DNA from: a bacterium
GTDB lineage: Bacteria > Sumerlaeota > Sumerlaeia > MVZB01
Length of the DNA stretch: 5,421 nt
Direction: 5' to 3'
Assembly (NCBI GenBank): GCA_023480605.1
Contig: JAMCWS010000190.1
Span: 2,891-8,311, forward strand
Position numbers and translations under genes: made by a program. Under the pieces are notes generated by a model that saw only the letters and a program-made list of their open reading frames with translations, did no database searches and was not told the origin of the DNA. This document shows, piece after piece, positions 1 through 5,183 of the stretch (the stretch's first letter is position 1; each line of letters begins with the position of its first letter).

Positions 1-145
1 GGGCGTCGGGCAGGCTGCGGGCGGTTGCGCCGTCGGCGGCGGATGCGTGAGGCGTGGGCGTCATCATGGTCATTACCGCCATGGTCAGGATAAGGCCGAT
101 CGCTGCGCGATCGGCGCCGGTGTGCCGGGTCAAGCGGTTTCTCAT
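1..145 (-). CDS. Start of an exported protein, partial (runs off the left edge)
   Basis: The reading frame opens with ATG at 145-143 and stays open for 48 codons to the window edge. The peptide begins MRNRLTRHTGADRAAIGLIL and continues with a Met/Thr/Ala-rich hydrophobic stretch (about residues 15-29), then TPTPHASA-ADG. That is a classic signal peptide: basic n-region (R2, R4, R7, R13), hydrophobic core, and an A-x-A site near residue 36. A GGGAG ribosome binding site lies at 157-153, about 7 bases before the ATG. The start is 97 bases beyond the stop of the upstream hydrolase gene in the same direction, which suggests the same operon and a periplasmic or secreted product. The visible mature part (about 12 residues) is too short to name a family. 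It does not clearly match the N-termini of the two hydrolases, so a third copy is not shown. Seen: frame, binding site, signal peptide. Inferred: operon membership. Confidence 0.75.
   Translation of the reverse strand, partial: MRNRLTRHTGADRAAIGLILTMAVMTMMTPTPHASAADGATARSLPDA
95..115 (-). other. Strong inverted repeat inside the first codons of the exported-protein gene
   Basis: GCCGATCGC at 95-103 is the exact reverse complement of GCGATCGGC at 107-115, with a 3-base spacer. In the minus-strand mRNA this is a 9-bp GC-rich stem at nucleotides 31-51 after the A of the ATG, covering codons 11-17 of the signal peptide (ADRAAIG). Structure this strong so close to a start is unusual and could slow early translation. 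It could also be a by-product of GC-rich Ala/Arg/Gly codons. Confidence 0.5.
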
Positions 146-150
146 GGGAG

Positions 151-157
151 CTCTCCC
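151..157 (-). promoter_or_regulatory. Ribosome binding site of the left-edge gene, inside a small inverted repeat
   Basis: Read on the minus strand, positions 157-151 are GGGAGAG, a good Shine-Dalgarno match 7 bases before the ATG at 145. The next bases, CTCCC (150-146), are the exact complement of GGGAG (157-153). The binding site can therefore fold on itself, for example as a GGGA/TCCC stem with a 4-base loop. This site decides the start of the partial gene. Confidence 0.55.
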
Positions 158-191
158 GTCAGGTGGTGTCATGTCAATCGCCGCATCAACG

Positions 192-207
192 CGCTCGTTC
201 ACGAGCG
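192..207 (-). other. Inverted repeat in the gap between hydrolase 2 and the left-edge gene
   Basis: CGCTCGT (192-198) and ACGAGCG (201-207) are perfect reverse complements around a 2-base centre. The minus-strand RNA could form a 6-bp stem with a TGAA loop, or the DNA could be a dyad operator. No T-tract follows on either strand, so it is not an intrinsic terminator. It is the second of two tandem hairpins in the gap. Confidence 0.45.
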
Positions 208-208
208 G

Positions 209-239
209 CCGGCGCGACGCGCATGGGCCGCCGCGCCGG
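209..239 (-). other. GC-rich hairpin just after the hydrolase 2 stop codon
   Basis: CCGGCGCG (209-216) is the exact reverse complement of CGCGCCGG (232-239), with a 15-base loop. It begins 6 bases downstream of the stop codon at 248-246 in transcription order. No T-run follows, which argues against a rho-independent terminator. The same 8-base arm occurs in the hairpin after hydrolase 1 (2573-2619). A role in protecting an mRNA 3' end or in differential expression is inference. Confidence 0.45.
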
Positions 240-245
240 AGTGAC

Positions 246-2525
246 CTACGGTTCAGGGGTGATTAAAAATAACGCGGTTTCTCCCGCCGCCAGGGGGAAT
301 TCGATTGTGGATGTCGATGCGGCGTCGACCAGGCCGGATGGATAGACCGTTTCGACTTTCGAGCGGCCCGGCAGGCTGATCGTATGCCGGCCGCCCTTCA
401 TCGCGTTGATGCAGACCCAATTACGGCTGGCGTAGAAGGTTTCGGGAACCGGGGTGTAAAGATGCACGCCCGCCTCGCCGGCCAGGGCGCGCAGCAATTC
501 GGCGGAGAGCACCGGCAGGGCCGAGTAGACCGACGTCCAGCCGTTCTGAGACTTCATGACCATGGCGATGTGGTCACCGGGGACGCTCGCTTCGGCATAC
601 CGGCCCAGTATTTTCTGGCCGCCGGGCTCACGCGCCACTTCAAACAGGGGAGCGAGCGGCAAAGGCATCGTCATGTCGGCGACCGACGCCGGCAGATTGC
701 GGGTTTTGTTCATGAATTGCATCCGGACCGTTTGCGTTGACGCCGCGTCGCTCGGCAGCAGCTTCACGTCGAAGCCCGTGAGGGCGCGGATGCCGGCCAG
801 GTCGTAACCCTTGTCGCCGAGGTAACCGGGGGCGTATTGCCAAAGGGCCAGGGCGCGCTCGCGGCCCAGGCGGGCGCGCAGGGCGTCGCGTTCGTCCGCG
901 GTCGTTCTGAGCAGGTTGGTGAAGATAACCATTTTGTAAGGCCCGCCCACACCGGCCGCGTAGTCGGCGAGGCTGAGTAATTCGATCGGCGCGCCCATGC
1001 GGACCCACTCGCGCTTGGCTTTCTGATGGGCGATCGGGTGATAGGTGTCCTCGTAGCGGAGATAGTGGGGCGTGCGCGGATCGACGACGACGGCCACTTG
1101 GGCAGTCGGCGCGTATTGCAGATCGACGGCGCGCCGGCCTTGCGCGAGGGTGTGTTTCATCGCGTCCAGCAGGCCGGGGTCGGAGTACCAACCGCCGCCC
1201 ATGTCGAACCACCAGAGGCCGGCGCCGTGAGCGAGCACCATGCCCGCCTCGCGCCACTGTTGCGCGAGGTTGGCGGCCAGCGTGTCGGTCCTGCCGAACG
1301 TTCCCGTGGGAAACCTGGTCAGGAAGGTTCGGTAATCGTTCTCGTTCATCGCGATCTTGCCGTGATAACGGAACGTGTCGGCCAGGCTCATATAAAAGCT
1401 GTAGCCTTCGCCGGGGCGGCGATCGGTGTAGGAGGCCGGGCTGTGGAGGAAGTCGATGTAGGGCGAGGCGGCAATGCGGTCGATGGCCAGGTGGCCCGAC
1501 TGTGAAATCGAGAAACGGTCCCAGGCCAGTTCGATGACGTAGCCGTAAAACAATCCCACGATCTTGGTGTTGCGGGTTCGTTCTTTCACCGTCCGCGCGA
1601 AATCGATGACCGTGTCGGCAACCATGTCGCTCAGGAAGTAATTGTAATCGATGACGTTGCGCTGGGCGACCGGGTCGAGTAAAAGGAACGGCTGGGGCCG
1701 GCGGCGTTCTTCGGGCGTCGGCACGGCGGCCGAGGCCAGCGTTACGGCCGGATCGCCCCAGGCCGCGCGCAGCGCCGCATCGTCGCCGTAACGCGCTTTC
1801 AGCCACGCGCGGAAACCGGCCACCCCGGCCTTGGAATAGTCGGCAAGCTGGCGCGACTGGCACCCCCAATACATCCATTCCTCGGTGATGCCCGAATTGA
1901 GGTGATAGCCGATGACGCGGGCGCCCCAGGGGCGCGATTCGACATAATCGATCAGCCTAAGCAAGTTATCTCGGGTGGCCTCGCGCCACAACTCCGACGC
2001 CATTGAGGGCACGCGCTTGTTGGCCGCCTTGGCCCGGTCGTCGATCATTTCGGTCACGCCGCCCTCGAACGTGCAGACTTCATCGGGATGCTGTTCCATC
2101 CACCAGGGCGGGGCCGAGACGTAGACGCGCAGCAGGATCCAGGCGTTGGGATTGGCCTCGAGCACCAGTTTGGCCCGCTCCTCGATCTGCGAGTAGTCAT
2201 ATTCGCCGGGAGCCTTCCAGACGGGGCGGGCAAGGTTGTAGTAGGAGTAATCCGAGGTCACCGAATACGAGAACAGGTCGAGTCCGATGCCGGCAAGTTC
2301 CTTGAAATCGGCCAGGCGCGGGTGATAGGTCAGCGTGCAGAAGCCCGACTGCGGCCGGCCGTTGATGAATAGCGTGGGCTTGCCGTGGTACGGGCGCACC
2401 TGCGCGATGGGAAGCCCTTCGGCGGCGCGGACGGAAGCGGCGGCTGAAATCATAAGCAGTAGTCCCGGCAGGATGCAGCGCAGGGCGCGGCGCCGAAGGG
2501 AGTGTGCGAGGGCCATATTCGTCAT
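246..2525 (-). CDS. Secreted GH42-like (clan GH-A) glycoside hydrolase, paralog 2
   Basis: A 759-residue exported protein probably hydrolysing beta-linked sugars outside the cytoplasm; the substrate is unknown. Start: ATG at 2525 has a GGGAGA ribosome binding site 9 bases upstream. The frame continues to a TTG at 2591, but that start lacks support and would bury the signal peptide. Residues 1-34 form a signal peptide: RRR at 11-13, hydrophobic core at 17-30, likely cleavage SVRA-AEG. Residues about 40-460 look like a (beta/alpha)8 catalytic domain. Candidate acid/base is E216 in GITEEW, followed by the GH42-like FRAWLKARYG and AAWGDP segments; candidate nucleophile is E395 in NENDYRT. Residues about 475-590 resemble the GH42 trimerisation domain (LWQYAPGYLG). 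Residues about 660-759 form a beta-rich end (SVYSALPVLSAELLRALAGE, then LPGR and a GETALFLI finish). Cys63, Cys151 and Cys222 are shared with the neighbour. It is closely similar to the gene at 2629-4944 and lies 103 bases downstream of it, so the pair arose by tandem duplication. Family assignment is by motif recognition only; a related GH-A family is possible. Confidence 0.88.
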   Translation of the reverse strand: MTNMALAHSLRRRALRCILPGLLLMISAAASVRAAEGLPIAQVRPYHGKPTLFINGRPQSGFCTLTYHPRLADFKELAGIGLDLFSYSVTSDYSYYNLARPVWKAPGEYDYSQIEERAKLVLEANPNAWILLRVYVSAPPWWMEQHPDEVCTFEGGVTEMIDDRAKAANKRVPSMASELWREATRDNLLRLIDYVESRPWGARVIGYHLNSGITEEWMYWGCQSRQLADYSKAGVAGFRAWLKARYGDDAALRAAWGDPAVTLASAAVPTPEERRRPQPFLLLDPVAQRNVIDYNYFLSDMVADTVIDFARTVKERTRNTKIVGLFYGYVIELAWDRFSISQSGHLAIDRIAASPYIDFLHSPASYTDRRPGEGYSFYMSLADTFRYHGKIAMNENDYRTFLTRFPTGTFGRTDTLAANLAQQWREAGMVLAHGAGLWWFDMGGGWYSDPGLLDAMKHTLAQGRRAVDLQYAPTAQVAVVVDPRTPHYLRYEDTYHPIAHQKAKREWVRMGAPIELLSLADYAAGVGGPYKMVIFTNLLRTTADERDALRARLGRERALALWQYAPGYLGDKGYDLAGIRALTGFDVKLLPSDAASTQTVRMQFMNKTRNLPASVADMTMPLPLAPLFEVAREPGGQKILGRYAEASVPGDHIAMVMKSQNGWTSVYSALPVLSAELLRALAGEAGVHLYTPVPETFYASRNWVCINAMKGGRHTISLPGRSKVETVYPSGLVDAASTSTIEFPLAAGETALFLITPEP

Positions 2526-2535
2526 CTGGAGTCGT

Positions 2536-2540
2536 CTCCC
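2536..2540 (-). promoter_or_regulatory. Ribosome binding site of hydrolase 2, with complementary bases in its spacer
   Basis: The minus strand reads GGGAGACGACTCCAG and then ATG. GGGAG (2540-2536) is the Shine-Dalgarno element. Its GGAG can pair with CTCC (2531-2528) across a 4-base ACGA loop. The site supports the start at 2525 rather than the ATG at 2516, which has none. The small stem may partly hide the binding site. Confidence 0.5.
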
Positions 2541-2551
2541 GGCGAATCGGA

Positions 2552-2561
2552 TCGGCGCCGA
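2552..2561. other. 10-base perfect palindrome upstream of hydrolase 2
   Basis: TCGGCGCCGA reads the same on both strands and lies 27 bases upstream of the ATG at 2525. It could be a dimer-binding DNA site or part of the leader RNA structure. In GC-rich DNA a 10-base palindrome can occur by chance, so this is only a candidate. Confidence 0.25.
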
Positions 2562-2572
2562 CGCGGGCGGGT

Positions 2573-2619
2573 CGCGCCGGGCCGTTGGCAAGGGTCAAGC
2601 TACCGGTTGGCCCGGCGCG
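2573..2619 (-). other. 11-bp GC-rich hairpin after the hydrolase 1 stop codon
   Basis: CGCGCCGGGCC (2573-2583) and GGCCCGGCGCG (2609-2619) are perfect reverse complements with a 25-base loop. The hairpin starts 9 bases after the TAA at 2631-2629 and fills most of the gap between the two hydrolase genes. The bases after it on the minus strand are ACCCGCCCG, with no T-tract, so it is not a standard intrinsic terminator. It may stabilise or process the upstream message, or attenuate expression of the second gene. The CGCGCCGG arm recurs after the other paralog (209-239). Confidence 0.5.
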
Positions 2620-2628
2620 CCATCGGCG

Positions 2629-4944
2629 TTATCTTCCGCCAGACGATGGGGTTTCCTCGGGCGTGACGAAAAACAGGGCGGTTTCGCCCGCCGCCAGGGG
2701 AAACTCGATCTCGGACGTCGCCTCGGTATCAACCAGACCGGGCGGATACACCGACTTCACCCGCGCGCGGCCCGGCAGCCGGATCGTGTGTTTGCCGTCG
2801 TCGATGGCGTTGATGCAGACCCAGTTGTGGCTGGCGTAAAGCGTTTCGGGCGCCGGGGTATACAGATGCACGCCGGCCGTGGCGGCCAGGGCGCGCAGCA
2901 ATTCCGCCGAGAGCACCGGCAATGCTGAATAGACCGATGTCCAACCCGCTTCTTGTTTTATGGCAAGGGATGGGACGCCGCCGCCCGCCGCGACGGTGGC
3001 CGCCGTTGCGGCCGTGTATTCGCCCAGGATTTCGGTCCCGTTGCCGGGGGATACCGTGAAGAGCGGGTCGAGAGTCAGGGGCATCGCGAAGGATAGGTCA
3101 CCGGGCAGCGGAACCTTTCCGATCGCCCGGGCCGTGAGGCGCAGGGCCGCTTTTTCGGGCGCCTTTTCCGGCAGGAGCTTGACGTCGAATCCGGTGAGCG
3201 CGCGGATGCCGGCCGGGTCGTAGCCCTTCTCGCCCAGGTAACCGGAGGCATATTGCCAGAGGGCCAGGGCGCGATCGCGGCTCAAGCGGGCGCGCAATGC
3301 GTCGCGCTCGGCGGGGGTCGCCTTCACCAGGTTGGTGAAGATGACCATTTTGTAAGGCCCGCCCACGCCGGCGGCGTAATCGGCCAGGCTGAGCATCTCG
3401 ATCGGCGCGCCCATGCGCAGCCACTCGCGCTTGGCGAACCGGTGGGCGATCGAATGGTAGGTGTCTTCGTAACGAAGATAATGGGGCGTGCGCGGGTCGA
3501 TGACGACGGCCACCTGGGCCGCCGGCTCGTAGGGCAGATCGAGCGGGTGGCCGCCCTCGGCGTGCATGCGCTTCATTTCGGCCAGCAGGGCGGGATCGGA
3601 ATACCAGCCGCCGCCCATGTCAAACCACCACATCCCCGCGCCGTGAGCGAGCACGTTGCCCACCTCGCGCCATTGCTGGGCGAGCGTCCCGGCCAGCGAC
3701 GGCATTTTGCCGAACGTACCCAGCGCACCCCTCGTTTTGAACGTGTAATAGTCGTTTTCGTCCATCCAGAGCTTGCCGTGGTAGCGCAGGGAGTCCGACA
3801 GGCTCATGAAGAAACTGTAGCCCTCGCCCGGCCGACGGTCGGTGTAGGAGGAGGGGCTGGAGATGAAATCGATGGACGGAAGGGAAAAGACACGGTCGAT
3901 ATCCAGATGGCCGGACTGCGAGATCGAGAACTTTTCCCACGACAGCTCGATGATGTAGCCGTAGAAGATGCCGACCAGCTTGGTGTTGTTCGTTTTTTCC
4001 TTCACCGTGCGGGTGAAGAGCGAGAGCGTGTCGACCACCAGGTCGCTGAGGAAGTAGTTGTAATCGATGACTTTCCGGTTCGTGGCGGGGTCGAGGAAGA
4101 TCGTCGGTCCGGGCGCGCGGCGCTCCTCGGGTGTGGGCACGGCCGCCGCGTCCAGCGTCGCCGCCGGGTCGCCCCAGGCTTCGCGCAGGGCGCCGTCGCT
4201 GCCGTAGCGCGCCTTGAGCCAGGCGCGGTAACCGGCGACCCCCGCCTGAGAATAATCGGCGAGTTGGCGCGACTGGCACCCCCAATGCATCCATTCCTCG
4301 GTGATGCCCGAGGCGATATGATAGCCGATGACGCGGCTGCCCCAGGATTGGGCCTGCACGTGGTCGATCAGGCGGCGCAGGTTGTCGCAGGTGGCGGCGC
4401 GCCAGGTTTCCGAGGCCATCGAAGGGACCCGCTTGTTGGCCGCGCGCACACGTTGGTCCTTCATCTCGGTCGCGCCGCCTTCGAACGTGCAGACGTCGCC
4501 CGGATGCTGGTCCATCCACCAGGGCGGGGCCGAGACGTAGACGCGCAACAGGATCCAGGCGTTGGGATTGGCCTCCAGCACCAGTTTGGCCCGTTCTTCG
4601 ATCTGTGAGTAGTCGTATTCACCGGGGCCTTTCCAGACCGGGCTGGCCAGATTGTAATAGGAGTAATCCGACGTGACTGAAAACGAAAACAGATCGATGC
4701 CGATACCGGCCAGTTCCTTGAATTCGGAGAGGCCCGGGTGATAGGTCATCGTGCAGAAGTCGTTGTGCGGTTGGCCGTTGATGAAAAGCGTGGGCCGGCC
4801 GTTGTGCGGTTTCACCTGGGCCAGGGGCAGTTCCCCCGCCCGCGGACTGGTCGTGCCGCCGATTGCCATGAGCATCACCCCCAGGCCAAGGATTCGAAAC
4901 CACGCCCGCATTCGCGGGTCTCCGTCACGATAGGTCGTCTCCAT
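2629..4944 (-). CDS. Secreted GH42-like (clan GH-A) glycoside hydrolase, paralog 1
   Basis: A 771-residue exported hydrolase of the same type as the gene at 246-2525; substrate unknown. Start: the ATG at 4944 follows GGAGGGA (4959-4953). A second ATG at 4911 (MRAWFRILGLGV) also has its own GGAGA (4923-4919), gives 760 residues (the paralog has 759) and a cleaner signal peptide without the acidic METTYRDGDP prefix. The true start may therefore be 4911. Numbering from 4944: signal peptide hydrophobic core at 18-30, catalytic domain about 41-462, candidate acid/base E217 in GITEEW, candidate nucleophile E396 in MDENDYYT, trimerisation-like domain about 477-592, beta-rich C-terminal domain about 667-760. 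Where the paralog has ENDYRT this protein has ENDYYT. An Ala/Gly-rich insertion (AATAATVAAGGG, 645-656) and a short EETPSSGGR tail are specific to this copy. Its frame stays open upstream to 5391, but that part codes nothing recognisable. It follows a dehydrogenase fragment after a 239-base gap, so it is probably the first gene of the hydrolase operon. Confidence 0.88.
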   Translation of the reverse strand: METTYRDGDPRMRAWFRILGLGVMLMAIGGTTSPRAGELPLAQVKPHNGRPTLFINGQPHNDFCTMTYHPGLSEFKELAGIGIDLFSFSVTSDYSYYNLASPVWKGPGEYDYSQIEERAKLVLEANPNAWILLRVYVSAPPWWMDQHPGDVCTFEGGATEMKDQRVRAANKRVPSMASETWRAATCDNLRRLIDHVQAQSWGSRVIGYHIASGITEEWMHWGCQSRQLADYSQAGVAGYRAWLKARYGSDGALREAWGDPAATLDAAAVPTPEERRAPGPTIFLDPATNRKVIDYNYFLSDLVVDTLSLFTRTVKEKTNNTKLVGIFYGYIIELSWEKFSISQSGHLDIDRVFSLPSIDFISSPSSYTDRRPGEGYSFFMSLSDSLRYHGKLWMDENDYYTFKTRGALGTFGKMPSLAGTLAQQWREVGNVLAHGAGMWWFDMGGGWYSDPALLAEMKRMHAEGGHPLDLPYEPAAQVAVVIDPRTPHYLRYEDTYHSIAHRFAKREWLRMGAPIEMLSLADYAAGVGGPYKMVIFTNLVKATPAERDALRARLSRDRALALWQYASGYLGEKGYDPAGIRALTGFDVKLLPEKAPEKAALRLTARAIGKVPLPGDLSFAMPLTLDPLFTVSPGNGTEILGEYTAATAATVAAGGGVPSLAIKQEAGWTSVYSALPVLSAELLRALAATAGVHLYTPAPETLYASHNWVCINAIDDGKHTIRLPGRARVKSVYPPGLVDTEATSEIEFPLAAGETALFFVTPEETPSSGGR
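4919..4923 (-). promoter_or_regulatory. Second ribosome binding site, for the internal start of hydrolase 1
   Basis: The minus strand reads CGGAGACCCGCGA before the ATG at 4911. GGAGA lies 7 bases from that ATG. The block closely resembles the one in front of the ATG at 4944 (CGGAGGGATACCCGCA), so the start region looks like two copies of one initiation module 33 bases apart and in frame. Confidence 0.4.
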
Positions 4945-4952
4945 TGCGGGTA

Positions 4953-4959
4953 TCCCTCC
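4953..4959 (-). promoter_or_regulatory. Ribosome binding site for the longer start of hydrolase 1
   Basis: The minus strand reads GGAGGGATACCCGCA before the ATG at 4944. GGAGGGA is a strong Shine-Dalgarno match 8 bases from the start. Its GGG can pair with the CCC three bases later, forming only a weak stem. This is the best-looking ribosome binding site in the window and the main argument for the longer start. Confidence 0.55.
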
Positions 4960-5098
4960 GTTGCCGGAAGTCGGCGTGTTTGTTTGACGCATCCTACCGG
5001 ATCGGTTTTGCATCCGCCAGTTGGAAATCGTGGAAGTCGAACGAGACGGCCGGCTTGCGCCTGCCACGAAAAAGGCCGGCGCGCAGATCCAACCTTCC

Positions 5099-5121
5099 GG
5101 GCGCCACGGGCGTTGGCGCCC
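5099..5121 (-). terminator. Hairpin downstream of the aldehyde dehydrogenase, possible terminator
   Basis: GGGCGCCA (5099-5106) is the exact reverse complement of TGGCGCCC (5114-5121), giving an 8-bp GC-rich stem with a 7-base loop, 62 bases after the dehydrogenase stop. The only T-tract on the minus strand in this gap (TTTTT, 5073-5069) lies 25 bases further on, too far for a standard intrinsic terminator. It may still mark the end of the dehydrogenase transcript, or a leader structure of the hydrolase operon. Confidence 0.3.
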
Positions 5122-5183
5122 CGCTGGGTTGAAATCGCGCGTTGGCCCATTGCCGGCATCGCGCCGCGGCGCCAGGGCGGCCG

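Larger units (their letters stand above)
246..4944 (-). repeat. Direct tandem gene duplication (two hydrolase copies)
   Basis: The genes at 246-2525 and 2629-4944 are direct repeats. In the catalytic half I count about 192 identical residues of 238 over residues 38-275 of paralog 2. DNA identity is also high in patches: the blocks near 1852-1895 and 4265-4310, and those near 921-970 and 3341-3390, differ at only a few bases. A stretch in the C-terminal half (paralog 2 residues about 591-661) is much less similar. Such repeats can recombine to lose or gain a copy, or exchange sequence by gene conversion. Confidence 0.9.

Noticed and set aside
47..345. Short plus-strand open frames at the left end
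   Set aside because: They overlap the hydrolase 2 end and the exported-protein start on the other strand, and have no convincing ribosome binding site or recognisable product.
640..1878. A 412-codon minus-strand open frame inside hydrolase 2, and a similar 299-codon one at 3620-4519 inside hydrolase 1
   Set aside because: Both are Arg/Pro/Gly-rich off-frame readings of the hydrolase genes. Their resemblance to each other follows from the gene duplication.
2526..2591. Extension of hydrolase 2 to the TTG at 2591
   Set aside because: It would add 22 residues before a clear signal peptide from an uncommon start codon. The ATG at 2525 has its own ribosome binding site and matches the paralog's architecture.
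3253..4608. A 451-codon open frame on the plus strand opposite hydrolase 1
   Set aside because: It is antisense to a well-supported gene, has no recognisable domain, and long antisense frames are expected in GC-rich coding DNA. Its counterpart over the other paralog is broken into shorter pieces.
4991..4996. TAGGAT on the minus strand upstream of hydrolase 1 as a -10 promoter element
   Set aside because: It matches TATAAT at only 4 of 6 positions and no convincing -35 element lies 16-18 bases upstream, so no promoter can be assigned.
5048..5080. GGCCGGC repeated at 5048-5054 and 5074-5080 with an A5/T5 run between, as a terminator
   Set aside because: GCCGGC is self-complementary, so the two copies could pair, but the T-run falls in the loop rather than after the stem.
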